48,903 bases of DNA from Bacteroidota bacterium (GCA_005772895.1 SXIH01000003.1:1-48903), one strand, 5' to 3'. Shown: positions 15,238-24,500, counted from the stretch's first letter. Translations and numbers: made by a program. The notes: a model not told the origin generated them from the letters alone.

Positions 15238-15639
15238 ATGCAAACTCAAGAAGTAGAAATAATAAAAGAATATCATTTTGAAGAATCCTCCGTTAATTTT
15301 CGATCGGACGGATTGGCTTGGATTCATATCAAAACCAGCAATGATGTTGAAATCAAACATGTTGTTGAAGTCGTTAGTGCATTAGAAAAATTTGGTAAAG
15401 GAAAAAAATTTCCATTGCTAATAACAACACAAAAATTTACTCTCCCGAGTCCGGAAGCCCGAGCTTATATCGCAACTCCCGAGTCAGATCCATTTGCAAG
15501 CGCTGAGGCATACGTTATTCAATCCTTTTCACAAAAATTGGTAGGAAATATTTATATCTCATTCAATAAACCTGCTCGACCAACGCGCATTTTCACTTCC
15601 GAAGAAAAAGCGATTGAATGGCTAAAGACGTTTTTGTAA
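15238..15639 (+). CDS. Small conserved Bacteroidota protein, paralog 3 of 3
   Basis: A 133-residue paralog of the genes at 13343 and 13732. It shares RSDGL, GKGKKFPLLI, SPEARAYIA, SAEAYVIQSF, KLVGNIYISFNKPARPTRIF and SEEKAIEWLKTFL. The start is the ATG at 15238; the TTG at 15229 lies in the terminator's T-run. It directly follows a strong terminator, so it depends on readthrough or on a promoter within the end of the preceding gene; I see only a weak TAAAATTG at 15193-15200. Its 3' end overlaps the convergent hydrolase gene by 18 nt. The function is unknown. Confidence 0.75.
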   Translation: MQTQEVEIIKEYHFEESSVNFRSDGLAWIHIKTSNDVEIKHVVEVVSALEKFGKGKKFPLLITTQKFTLPSPEARAYIATPESDPFASAEAYVIQSFSQKLVGNIYISFNKPARPTRIFTSEEKAIEWLKTFL

Positions 15640-16272
15640 ATCGTTTAAGGTTTGTTTATTTATCTCATGTTTTCCCTGAAAACGAATAAGTTCAAAAGCT
15701 ATTTCATTTTTCTTTAGAAAGTCTGAATGTTTTGCAACTTCATCTTCATTTATAAATTCATCAGCATCTCCAACAACAACAAAAGTTTTCAGTTTATTAA
15801 ATACTTCTTTATTCTTTTCAAAATTCATATCAGGAGGAAATGCACCAGCCCACAATATCAAACTGTCTGCTTTTACTTTATTGCTTGCTAACCACCTGCA
15901 AACAGTTGCTGTTCCTTGGGAAAAACCTAAGACATTTATTTTAACCTTCTTGTTTTTTAAAGAAGAAATTACTTCTGTGTAAACAACATTCAAATAATTT
16001 ACATAATCTAAAATATCATTTTCCCTGTCTTCTTTTGTCATCCAACTAGCCACTACCCTTTCGGAAAAACCTTTCCAGTAAAAACGATGCAAACCTTCAG
16101 GTGCGATAATTAAATTTTTGTTCTTATCTAATTCATCAAAATTATTTATAAAATAATTTGCTAATTGAGCATAGCCATGACAAACAAACCAAACATGTTC
16201 TGTTTGATCTGTAAGCTCATTTAAAATAAAATAACGAGCTGTTTTGGGAATGATGATGTTTTTTTGTTGCAT
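15622..16272 (-). CDS. Alpha/beta hydrolase of the carboxylesterase/phospholipase type
   Basis: A 216-residue cytoplasmic hydrolase of the LysoPL/YpfH-like group. Motifs: CHGYAQ near the oxyanion hole (31-36), nucleophile Ser118 in GFSQG (116-120), an acid in VVGDADEF (Asp169 or Asp171) and the catalytic His202 in QGKHEI. The triad appears complete. Family members hydrolyse short acyl esters or thioesters; the physiological substrate is unknown. The start is the ATG ending at 16272; an upstream TTG (16278) would add two residues. Its last 18 nt overlap the convergent end of the 15238 gene. A terminator for the upstream lipoprotein gene lies just before its start, so it probably has its own promoter, which I could not identify. 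Confidence 0.82.
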   Translation of the reverse strand: MQQKNIIIPKTARYFILNELTDQTEHVWFVCHGYAQLANYFINNFDELDKNKNLIIAPEGLHRFYWKGFSERVVASWMTKEDRENDILDYVNYLNVVYTEVISSLKNKKVKINVLGFSQGTATVCRWLASNKVKADSLILWAGAFPPDMNFEKNKEVFNKLKTFVVVGDADEFINEDEVAKHSDFLKKNEIAFELIRFQGKHEINKQTLNDLQKRL

Positions 16273-16281
16273 GTACAAAGG

Positions 16282-16320
16282 AAATAAAAAAGCCCCGAGT
16301 TATTAAATCGGGGCTACTTT
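16282..16320 (-). terminator. Rho-independent terminator of the coiled-coil lipoprotein gene
   Basis: On the minus strand GCCCCGA (16314-16308), a 9-nt loop and TCGGGGC (16298-16292) are followed by TTTTTTATTT. The stem is GC-rich and the T-run sits on the minus-strand side, 20 nt after the stop codon at 16336. Confidence 0.85.
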
Positions 16321-16335
16321 TTCAATTCATAAATA

Positions 16336-17184
16336 TTATTCAACTACAACAACCAAGTATTTAGAAGCACTCCAAAAATCTTCAGCATTTGTAATAACAA
16401 TTTTTTCTGCTTTACCATCTGCCCCTTCTATTTTATAAGAACCTGCAGGATGTGCAGTAACAAATTTTGCCTTTTTAGCTCCTAAAACAATTTCTGTAAG
16501 AACCGAAATGTCCACTTTAGTAAAATATCCTTTATTAAAATCTTCTTTCATTTTAGCTGTTTTACCCATTCCGATAAATCCACCTTCTTTTGTTAATACA
16601 TTGTTTTTGATTAACTCTTTTGAAGTTCCAAAAGCATAATAAGCCGTGTTTAATTTTTCTGTTTTAAGAGCAGATTCTTGAGTTGCTTCTTCGTAATTCA
16701 AATTCAAAGCAGTCATTTCAACATTTAATCGTTCCAACTGACCTTTCAAATCATTGATTGTTGCATCTTTCTCTTCAATTTCCGTTGTCAAACGAGCAAT
16801 AAATTTTTCTAATTCATCATTCTTTTTATTCGACTCTTTCAATTTCGATTTCATGGAAGCCAAACGTTGCTTGTTCTTGTTCATGATATCATAAATTGAT
16901 TGAATATCATCCACAATTTGCTGCTCCTTTGTTTTACGAACTTCAGGGTCTTTACTATTTTCAGAAACAATTTTTTCTTTTCTTTTAATCTCATCCAAAT
17001 TATCCTGAATTTCATTGAATCCACGAATGAAGGACTGAATACTTGAATCCTGTTTATCAATTCTAACTGCTTGTCCGCCAGATACTGCTGTCAAACTATC
17101 TTCAACTGATAAAACTCCATCTGAATTGCCGCCACATGAAAACATAAATGGCAGGAAACCTAATAAATAAACTATTTTTTTCAT
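16336..17184 (-). CDS. Coiled-coil lipoprotein (possibly Cbp1-like)
   Basis: A 282-residue lipoprotein. The signal peptide ends in a lipobox with Cys17 (FMFSCGG). Residues about 50-180 are strongly heptad-like and charged (IQSYSIYDIM-like helices, LKESNKKNDELEKFIARL, IEEKDATINDLKGQLERLN), predicting a long coiled coil. The C-terminal 90 residues form a compact domain (YYAFGTSKELIKNNVL, GGFIGMGKTAKM) ending VVVVE. The layout resembles Bacteroidota lipoproteins annotated as Cbp1-family collagen-binding adhesins, but I cannot confirm that match and would not infer collagen binding. It is monocistronic: its own TATCTTTG box at 17206-17213 and a terminator after it. Confidence 0.75.
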   Translation of the reverse strand: MKKIVYLLGFLPFMFSCGGNSDGVLSVEDSLTAVSGGQAVRIDKQDSSIQSFIRGFNEIQDNLDEIKRKEKIVSENSKDPEVRKTKEQQIVDDIQSIYDIMNKNKQRLASMKSKLKESNKKNDELEKFIARLTTEIEEKDATINDLKGQLERLNVEMTALNLNYEEATQESALKTEKLNTAYYAFGTSKELIKNNVLTKEGGFIGMGKTAKMKEDFNKGYFTKVDISVLTEIVLGAKKAKFVTAHPAGSYKIEGADGKAEKIVITNAEDFWSASKYLVVVVE

Positions 17185-17205
17185 TTTAATTGTTTTATAT
17201 TTTTA

Positions 17206-17213
17206 CAAAGATA
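17206..17213 (-). promoter_or_regulatory. Candidate -7 box of the coiled-coil lipoprotein gene
   Basis: On the minus strand this reads TATCTTTG, identical to the box of the ABC exporter, 22 nt upstream of the ATG at 17184. No -33 match. Confidence 0.5.
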
Positions 17214-17252
17214 GGGGAAATAGGTGCAGATTTTTAAATTGAAGATTAAATA

Positions 17253-18431
17253 TTATTCTTCCATTTCAACCTTACTAGAATTAGCATGTAAGATTTCCAA
17301 AACGCCCTGAATCTGGTAGGTACTCCTATTGTATTTGTTGCCTAACACAATTACTGTTGTTTGGTCGGCTGGTCTTCTGAAGAACAGGCTATTATATCCA
17401 TGCCACCAGCCATTGTGATAGATAATTTTAGGATTTTTGCCATCATCGGTGAGCCTCCAGCCATATCCATAGTTTCTTTTTCCTTTGTGCTCGTTGCTGT
17501 AACCGGTAAAAGCTAATTCTTTGGTTTCTTTCCTGAGCAATTGTTCTCCATAAAACGATTGATCCCATTTGAGTAAATCTTCTACAGTAGAATATATTCC
17601 TTTATCGCCAACAACATCATCTGCATAGGTGTCGTCTTCAAAATAACCTGAAGCTTTATGTCCTACCGTTTTGTTTTTATGCTCTGCTTTTCCTTTTGGA
17701 TTGTGCACCCATGAATTATCCATTCCCAAAGGTTTGAAAATATTTTGTTCCACATAATCCGCAAAACTTTGTCCGGATACTTTTTCTACTATACTTGCTA
17801 AAATTGCATAATTGGTATTACAGTATTCAAATTTTTTGTTTGGTGGAGCATAAACATCACATTTGTTTTTGGTAATAATTTCCATCATTGCAGCATTATC
17901 AAACAACCCTTTGTTATAACAATTTGGTTTTTCGCAATATTTCTCACAGCAATAAATATAATTGAACAAACCCGAACGATGTGAAAGCAATAGGCTCACA
18001 GATATTCCTTTGTAAGGAAAATCCGGAAAGAATTTCTCAACGTTATCTGTTAATTTTAATTTTCCCTGATCATACAACATTAAAATAGCTGTAGCAGTAA
18101 ACGTTTTTGAAACAGAAGCTAATTGGAAAGCTGAATTTATTTTTAATGAGTCTTTGGTTTTTAAGTTGGCGAAACCAAAACTGTTTTTGTAAATGATTTG
18201 TCCGCGCTGAGCCACCAATACACAGCCATTAAAACCTGCAATCTTTGCTTTATTTTTAAAAAGTGTATCAAGTTGTTGTGCTTTTTCAGTAGCACGGAGT
18301 TCTTTTAAAATTTTATTTATACTATCATTAGAACGAGCAGCTTCCTTTTCTCTTGCTTCGTTGCCTGTTTCGGAAGCACAACAAATAAGCAGAGAAATAA
18401 AAAAAAGAAAGACAAATTTTAATTTGCTCAT
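17253..18431 (-). CDS. Beta-lactamase-fold serine hydrolase with cysteine-rich insert
   Basis: A 392-residue exported member of the class C beta-lactamase/esterase EstB/PBP4* family. All three active-site elements are present: SVSK (Ser106-Lys109), YCN (203-205) and HNG in the WWHGY region. The N-terminus is hydrophobic and ends LLICCAS; a lipoprotein with Cys17 or Cys18 is possible but the lipobox is not ideal. Odd is a cysteine cluster, CCEKYCEKPNC (161-171), plus Cys191 and Cys204, placed between the first and second motifs; it may be disulfide-bonded or bind metal. Such proteins act as D-Ala-D-Ala peptidases, esterases or aminopeptidases, and the substrate is not predictable. The gene lies 10 nt after the RRM gene and is probably cotranscribed with it. 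Confidence 0.85.
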   Translation of the reverse strand: MSKLKFVFLFFISLLICCASETGNEAREKEAARSNDSINKILKELRATEKAQQLDTLFKNKAKIAGFNGCVLVAQRGQIIYKNSFGFANLKTKDSLKINSAFQLASVSKTFTATAILMLYDQGKLKLTDNVEKFFPDFPYKGISVSLLLSHRSGLFNYIYCCEKYCEKPNCYNKGLFDNAAMMEIITKNKCDVYAPPNKKFEYCNTNYAILASIVEKVSGQSFADYVEQNIFKPLGMDNSWVHNPKGKAEHKNKTVGHKASGYFEDDTYADDVVGDKGIYSTVEDLLKWDQSFYGEQLLRKETKELAFTGYSNEHKGKRNYGYGWRLTDDGKNPKIIYHNGWWHGYNSLFFRRPADQTTVIVLGNKYNRSTYQIQGVLEILHANSSKVEMEE

Positions 18432-18441
18432 AGGAAAGGTT

Positions 18442-18690
18442 TTATCTTCTTCTTTCTTCAGCCTCCTGAACTATTAGTTCACGTCCTTTCACTTCTTTGC
18501 CATTCAACGCTTCAATTGCTTTTTGCCCATCAGCTTTTTTAGCCATTTCCAAAAAGGCAAACCCTTTTGATTCCCATGTAATGGTATCATAAATGATTTT
18601 AGTGGAAACTACTTCTCCAAACTGGGCAAACAAACCTTCCAGTTGCATTTCATTGATATCTCTATCAAGGTTTTTAATAAATAACTTCAT
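18442..18690 (-). CDS. RNA-recognition-motif (RRM) protein
   Basis: An 82-residue single-RRM protein of the kind common in Bacteroidota and cyanobacteria. RNP2 is LFIKNL (3-8) and RNP1 is SKGFAFLEM (about 41-49), with the aromatic residues that stack on RNA. A short basic/acidic tail (EAEERRR) ends the protein. It is predicted to bind single-stranded RNA in the cytoplasm as a post-transcriptional regulator or chaperone; targets are unknown. The start ATG ends at 18690. The leader carries a heptamer repeat (18695-18725) and a TATATTTG box at 18762-18769. It is divergent from the 18817 gene. Confidence 0.9.
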   Translation of the reverse strand: MKLFIKNLDRDINEMQLEGLFAQFGEVVSTKIIYDTITWESKGFAFLEMAKKADGQKAIEALNGKEVKGRELIVQEAEERRR

Positions 18691-18694
18691 ATTA

Positions 18695-18725
18695 CTACGA
18701 ATTACGAATTTTAGCGAATTACGAA
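18695..18725 (-). repeat. Heptamer tandem tract (ATTCGTA type), copy 2
   Basis: This is the reverse complement of the tract at 5543-5573 with three differences in 31. Plus-strand reading: CTACGAATTACGAATTTTAG then CGAATTACGAA. It occupies the RRM leader, 5 nt before the start codon. A GC-rich snippet (CCTCCCGCAGGCAGG, 18730-18744) lies just upstream and looks like another dispersed repeat. Confidence 0.75.
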
Positions 18726-18761
18726 CATGCCTCCCGCAGGCAGGTCTGTGTTAAACTTTCA

Positions 18762-18769
18762 CAAATATA
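18762..18769 (-). promoter_or_regulatory. Candidate -7 box of the RRM gene
   Basis: On the minus strand this reads TATATTTG, a match to TAnnTTTG, giving a leader of about 65 nt that contains the heptamer repeat. Its -33 region would overlie the -7 box of the divergent gene. Confidence 0.45.
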
Positions 18770-18790
18770 TTTTTTTAATTGATTTTTGAT

Positions 18791-18798
18791 TAACTTTG
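18791..18798 (+). promoter_or_regulatory. Candidate -7 box of the 18817 gene
   Basis: TAACTTTG matches TAnnTTTG and lies 18 nt before the ATG, giving a very short leader. Its -33 region would overlie the RRM gene's -7 box at 18762-18769. Confidence 0.45.
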
Positions 18799-18816
18799 GG
18801 AAACCAATAAGCTAAC

Positions 18817-19449
18817 ATGAAAAAGTTAATAACCTTCACTTTAATTTTAGTTAGTGCTTCTCAACTAGGAGCTCAAACCAACACTGACGATTATTTTACT
18901 GCTTTAAAACCGAAATTATTATCTAAAGACAGAGTTTCCGCATCTATTTCTGCAGGTGCCGGAGTTAGCTTTTTAAGTTCTTCAAAGAATACTGCTTTCA
19001 CAACTTTTATTGCTCCTAAAATTGGCTATCAGATCAGCGAAAGATTCAAATTAAATGTTGGTTTGATGCATTATTCAATTACAGGCAACACTTTTATGCC
19101 AATAAATCAGAATGAAGTACTTTTTAATTCAAATAATAAGTCACGCACAGGAAACTTATTATTTGTGGAAGGACAATATCAATTGAACAAACGTGTTGCT
19201 GTTTGCGGAGCGGTAATGTATGATGCAAATAACTTTGCAAACAAACAAAATAATTATAAAGCTATTTCTGTTGGAATGGATTACAAAGTATCAAAACACA
19301 GCACTTTAAGTTTCAGAACAGAAATTTCTCAAGGGAACAGTCCATACCGTAATGGAAGTTTCGGAGGACAAACAAACCCAATGATGTTTGATAGTTTTGG
19401 TGGAATTGGTAATGAATTTACCAATCGATTGAATTCTTCTATTCGATAA
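18817..19449 (+). CDS. Secreted or outer-membrane beta-barrel-like protein
   Basis: A 210-residue protein with a signal peptide (MKKLITFTLILVSASQLGAQ). The mature part has alternating amphipathic strands (VSASISAGAGVSFLSS, APKIGYQISERFKLNVGLMH, NLLFVEGQYQLNKRVAV, AISVGMDYKVSKHSTLSFRT), suggesting a small barrel or a barrel fragment. It ends in a low-complexity Gly/Asn/Phe stretch (NGSFGGQTNPMMFDSFGGIG) rather than a terminal aromatic strand, so a classical porin is uncertain. I do not recognise a named family. It is followed after 3 nt by the YiiX-like hydrolase gene and is likely cotranscribed with it. Confidence 0.7.
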   Translation: MKKLITFTLILVSASQLGAQTNTDDYFTALKPKLLSKDRVSASISAGAGVSFLSSSKNTAFTTFIAPKIGYQISERFKLNVGLMHYSITGNTFMPINQNEVLFNSNNKSRTGNLLFVEGQYQLNKRVAVCGAVMYDANNFANKQNNYKAISVGMDYKVSKHSTLSFRTEISQGNSPYRNGSFGGQTNPMMFDSFGGIGNEFTNRLNSSIR

Positions 19450-19452
19450 TAC

Positions 19453-20139
19453 ATGCCTTTCCGCAATCACTTATCAGAGGAAAAACATAAAAAATCTGGA
19501 CAAAAAGCAAGTCTGATTTTTTTCTCAGTATTAATCATTGCTTTCTTCATTTACCTTTTATTTTCGTCTAGCTTTAATAATAAGTCAGAATCCTCATTGC
19601 AAAATGGCGACATTATTTTTCAAACATCTCAATCAAAACAGTGCACAGCAGTAAGAATAGCAACTCGTTCAATTTATAGTCATTGTGGGATTATTTACAT
19701 CAAGAAAAATAAAGTATTCGTTTACGAAGCAGTTGGTCCGGTAAAAATGACTCCGTTTAGTGAATGGATACAGCATGGAAAAGACAGCAAATATGTTGTG
19801 AAACGATTAAAAAATGCTTCTACTGAATTAACACCTGAAATTTTTTCCAAGATAAAAGCAAGTGGTGTTAAATACAAGGGAAAAAGTTATGACATTTATT
19901 TTGGCTGGAGTGATGATAAAATTTATTGTTCTGAATTAGTTTGGAAATTATATAAACAAGGAGCCAACATTGAAGTTGGAAAATTGCAAAAATTAAAAGA
20001 GTTTGATCTAAGCAGTAAAGAAGTAAAAGCAATTTTGAAAGAACGTTATGGAGATGATGTTCCTTTAGACGAAATTGTTATTTCCCCACAGAGTATTTTT
20101 GATTCGGAGCTGTTGGTTACTGTAAAAGATACATACTAA
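19453..20139 (+). CDS. YiiX-like (permuted NlpC/P60) cysteine hydrolase
   Basis: A 228-residue membrane-anchored protein. One helix (about 19-38) is followed by a YiiX/YebB-like permuted NlpC/P60 domain: NGDIIFQTS (51-59), the catalytic His77 in SHCGI, and Cys159 in YCSELVWK. In this circularly permuted group His precedes Cys, as seen here. Members cleave amide or thioester-type bonds in peptidoglycan peptides or lipids; the precise substrate is not known. The single N-terminal helix suggests a periplasm-facing enzyme. The gene starts 3 nt after the stop of the barrel-like gene and ends 11 bp before a heptamer tract shared with the convergent glycosyltransferase. Confidence 0.82.
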   Translation: MPFRNHLSEEKHKKSGQKASLIFFSVLIIAFFIYLLFSSSFNNKSESSLQNGDIIFQTSQSKQCTAVRIATRSIYSHCGIIYIKKNKVFVYEAVGPVKMTPFSEWIQHGKDSKYVVKRLKNASTELTPEIFSKIKASGVKYKGKSYDIYFGWSDDKIYCSELVWKLYKQGANIEVGKLQKLKEFDLSSKEVKAILKERYGDDVPLDEIVISPQSIFDSELLVTVKDTY

Positions 20140-20150
20140 GCAATCCTTTT

Positions 20151-20178
20151 AACTTATAACTTATAATTTATAATTTAT
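20151..20178. repeat. Four-unit heptamer tract AACTTAT/AATTTAT
   Basis: Exactly four 7-mers, AACTTAT twice and AATTTAT twice, lie between the convergent YiiX-like and glycosyltransferase genes. The glycosyltransferase stop codon (20175-20177) is inside the last unit. Confidence 0.8.
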
Positions 20179-21416
20179 TTCCTCCCCTTCTCCTCTATCC
20201 ATTTCGACATATACTTTGTGCTTGCAATAGTATGATGCATCAACATTCCGCCTATGAAATTTTTCAGTCGGTGCGATATTATATTTTTTTGAAGAAACAA
20301 AATCTGCTCAATAAATTTTGTTCCATGTTTTTCTTTAGAATAAAAATTATTGATAATGGCAATCCCATTCTTCTGGGATTTTTCCCAAAGAACTTTATCG
20401 GTATATAATTTCACAGACGCATCAGCAATTTCTTGTGCTGAATTTGCAATTATTCCGTTCCAGTCAAAATTTCCCTGCATTCCTTCTGCTCCAATATCAG
20501 TTGTTACACTTGGCGTTCCGCATTGCATCGCTTCAACTAACTTTCCTTTTATTCCCGCTCCGAAACGTAATGGCGCTAAACAAATTTTTGCTTTTTTTAC
20601 AACTTCCATTGCATCGTCTGCTCTTCCTTTAATCAAAAAACCTTCCTTTACATTGTTTAACTCATTTACTTTTTGCGAAGCGTATGCTCCGTAAATATGC
20701 AATTCGGCACTTGGTAGTTGTTTTCTTATCAAAGGCCATATTTCTTCTTTTAGATATTGGACTGCATTCCAATTAGGATCATGAATAAAGTTTCCGATTG
20801 TTATAAAATGATTTCTTTCTTCGAATGTTGGCCAGTCATTTTTTGTTTTATCATCTATTTTATCAAGCAAAAAAGGAATATAATGTAATAGGTCGAAATC
20901 TATTTTGAAATAATCATTTAGCAATTTCATTTCAAAATCAGAAATGATCAAAGAACAATCACATCTTAAAGTGCTTGCCATTTCTCGTTTTGCAGTATCT
21001 GAAAATAAATCTTCAATTGAAAATGCCCGTTTTTCTTTTAAAGCAGATTGTCGCGCCTGGCGCAAACAATGCAAATCAATTGTGTCTAAAATTCTTAATG
21101 CATCCGGAGCATTCTCAGCAACTCTCCAACCAAATTGTTCCTCTATCATGAATCTGTCAAAAATCACAATATCTGGTTGAAGTTTAGAAACAAATTCATC
21201 AAAACTTTTATTATTCAATTCAATTTTGACCTTTTCTATTCCTAAACTGGAAACATCAAATGCATGTTCACTATCACTGGCAGCTGAAGCAAATGTTATT
21301 TTCATATTTTGCTCTAAAAACAAGTGGATTAATTGAAGAATCCGGCTTCCAGCAGCCGATGAATCAGGCTCAGGCCAAACAGTTCCAATTATAAGTATAC
21401 TTTGAGAAGTTGACAT
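20175..21416 (-). CDS. Family 4-like glycosyltransferase
   Basis: A 413-residue cytoplasmic GT-B glycosyltransferase. The N-terminal Rossmann part opens with SILIIGTVWPEPDSSAAGSR, the usual acceptor-side glycine motif. The C-terminal donor domain carries FITIGNFIHDPNWNAV, IYGAY, APLRFGAGIKGKLVEAMQCG (the E-x7-E-like donor region) and TDIGAEGM. It belongs with Glyco_trans_1_4 proteins, and the sugar donor and acceptor cannot be predicted. The start is the ATG ending at 21416, with a TAGTTTTG box at 21441-21448; the TTG at 21428 would add four residues. No polysaccharide cluster surrounds it, so it is a lone transferase. Confidence 0.85.
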   Translation of the reverse strand: MSTSQSILIIGTVWPEPDSSAAGSRILQLIHLFLEQNMKITFASAASDSEHAFDVSSLGIEKVKIELNNKSFDEFVSKLQPDIVIFDRFMIEEQFGWRVAENAPDALRILDTIDLHCLRQARQSALKEKRAFSIEDLFSDTAKREMASTLRCDCSLIISDFEMKLLNDYFKIDFDLLHYIPFLLDKIDDKTKNDWPTFEERNHFITIGNFIHDPNWNAVQYLKEEIWPLIRKQLPSAELHIYGAYASQKVNELNNVKEGFLIKGRADDAMEVVKKAKICLAPLRFGAGIKGKLVEAMQCGTPSVTTDIGAEGMQGNFDWNGIIANSAQEIADASVKLYTDKVLWEKSQKNGIAIINNFYSKEKHGTKFIEQILFLQKNIISHRLKNFIGGMLMHHTIASTKYMSKWIEEKGRK

Positions 21417-21440
21417 TGAATCAAACAATTAAAATCTCGA

Positions 21441-21448
21441 CAAAACTA
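21441..21448 (-). promoter_or_regulatory. Candidate -7 box of the glycosyltransferase gene
   Basis: On the minus strand this reads TAGTTTTG, a match to TAnnTTTG, 25 nt upstream of the ATG at 21416. No -33 match. Confidence 0.4.
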
Positions 21449-21552
21449 TGTAAAAACTAACAATACTCTGTTTAATAATGAATTTTAAACAAATCTTTTA
21501 TTTCCCAATAAGTTTTGTTATCTTTATTTACATATTACCAATACTCCAAACA

Positions 21553-24500
21553 ATGATTAAAAAAATATTCGTAATTCTGCTTTCTATAAGTATAAATTAT
21601 GCTGCAGCTCAAAACAAGTGGACAAACGAACAACTGTTTGAGCACAAAAATTTCATTGAAAACAAAGGTCAGTTTGACACCAAAAAACTTCCAAACAAAG
21701 AATCGGTTCGTTTTACTGCAAATATTGACGGAGTAGAATTTTGTTTCACAAAAAGCGGATACACCATTATTAAAAAGATTGATGTTAAAAGAACTGAAAA
21801 AGAGTTGGCACAAGTTAAAAAAGAAGCGGGCATTTTACCTGAAGATAGATCAGAAGACAAAGAATTCAAGTTCAAAAAAGTAGAGCAATTTCATGAACTA
21901 AAATTCTTAGAAGCGAATGCGGATGTAATGCTAATTGCAGAAAATCAAGTAAACAATTACTATTCATATTCTAATGTAAAAGGTGAACACAAAGAAACAA
22001 TTATTGCAAATGCGTTTACAAAACTTACCTATAGAAACATTTACCCATTTACCGATGTTGTTTTTGAGTTTCCAAAAGATTCAAGCGGAATAAAATATAG
22101 CATTTACTTACATCCTGGAGCTAATGCAGAAAATATTAAAATGCTTTTATCAGAAAACGCCAAAGCTAAAATTGTTAAACATAACATAGAAATTAATTCT
22201 GCTATCGGAAAAATAATTGATCATCAACCAGTTTCTTTTATTTCAGGAACTAAGCAATTCCTTAAAAGCAAATTCACTTTGTCCGATAATATTATTGGAT
22301 TTAAAATCGACAATAGCAATGCAAGCCAAACAGTTGTAATTGACCCTTGGACACTCGTTCCGGTTTTAGGTGGAACAACAAATGCTTACGATATTGATTA
22401 CGATAATTTAGGCAATGTATACGTGCATGGAGGACCAACTGTGTTAGAAAAATATTCTCCTGCAGGAGCACTCATCTGGACATATACTCCAGGTTTCGGA
22501 GGTGGTTATTATGGAGATTTTGCAGTAGATAGAAATTCAAACAACATATACATTGTTGAAGCATTTAATCCTGGCACCGGCTCGAAAGTTGAAAAAATTA
22601 ATTCTAGTGCCGTTTTGTTGGCTTCATTTCCTGGCAATCCATTATTTTCTGAAATGTGGAGAATCGCTTTTTCAAGATGTAGCAATCAGGCTGTTATAGC
22701 TGGCGGTGGTATTTCTACCCCAACATATCAAACTTGTTATTTAGATACAAATCTTACTAGTTTATCACCTGTACAATATATTCCTTCAAGTGCTTGCTGC
22801 CACGATGTTGGTTTATTAGCTTTAGATAATTATGGAAATTGTTATCAGGAAACGAATTTATCTGCATTTTTTGCTGACGGGCTTTTTGAAAATCAATTAG
22901 TGAAACTTCCATTGCCAGCACTTTTACCTGTTACTTATAATGTGAATACCAATTATGCATTTCTAGAAGCTTCAAGTATTACCTACACTGGCGGAAACGG
23001 ATACAATGGTTTAACTACATCTAATACATTGGTTTATTCTTATGACGGTTATGTTTTAAAAAAATGGGATGGACCAACAGGAAATCAATTGGTTTATAAA
23101 CGAATTAATTTCCCTGCAGGTGGAGATTCTTCATTGATGTACTGGGGAGGAATTTCTGCTGATGATTGTGGAAACTTATTCCTAGGAGATGAAGATACTG
23201 TGCGACAATATGATACTACTTTAACATTAATAAATTCCTACCCAATGCCTGGAACAATTATAGATGTTATGTTAAGCAATAGTGGTGAATTATATGTTTG
23301 CGGTTTAGGATTTGCCTCAACTCTCACTCCAACGGGACTAATTAATTGTGCAAGCGGAGGAACACTTACACTTTCTACAACAACTGTAAATGCAACATGT
23401 ACTACAGCTGGTTCAGCCACAGCAACTGTAACAGGTGGAAGTCCGCCATACACTATTGTTTGGAATACATCTCCGCCACAATACGGAACTTCAATATCAG
23501 GAGTTCCTCCAGGAACATATACAGTTACAGTGATGGAAGGTTCTTGTCTTAGCGGAACATTAGTTGATACAATTACAATTACAGCCGGGCCAGGTGCATT
23601 TTATTCAACACCACTAATTACAACTGGATGTATTGGAGCAACGAATGCCGGAGCGATAACAGTAACACCAACCGGTGGAGTTGTACCATATTCTTATAGT
23701 TGGTCAACCGGTCCCGGTGATACAACAAATACAATATCGGGACTTGCACCTGGAACTTACACATTAACAATTACAGATAGTGCTGGCTGTACAAATATTT
23801 ATTCTGCTTTAGTTGTGGACACTGCAACAGGTGTTAACTTTTCATTCAGCGGAGAAATTAATTGCAATGGCGACACAACAACTTTATCTGTAAATCTTTC
23901 CGGTGGCTCGCCTCCTTATACTGTGAATTGGACTAGTCCGGTTGCAACTGGAGAAAATTTATTTGGAGTTTCTGCCGGAAATTTTACCGGTACTATTTCT
24001 GATGCGAGTTTATGTACTCAAACATTTTCTTACACACTTACCGAACCACCTTTATTTACAGCCAGCACAACTTCAACGTATGATTGCGCTGTACCAAATT
24101 CCGGAGTAATTACCGTAACTGCCAGCGGAGGAAATGGTCCTTATACTTATAATTGGTCCTTATGTCCAACCTGTACAACAAATGTAAGTAGCAGTTTACC
24201 TCCAGGTATTTATAGTGTAGCAGTTACAGATAGCAATTTGTGTGTAATTAATTTGGTGGATACAATTGAAACCTATTCTCCATTAATTATAAACGGAACA
24301 ACTGTAGATGCATGCTTTGGTGGAACAAACGGAGTTGTAACTGCAAATCCTTCTGGCGGTGCCGGAGGAACTTATCTTTATACTTGGACAGGATTACCAA
24401 CTAATACCACCAATACAGTTTCACCTGCTGCACCGGGAACATATACTGTTAGTGTTGTGAATGGTTCTTGTACTGCAACTTCATCATTTACAATTAATGA

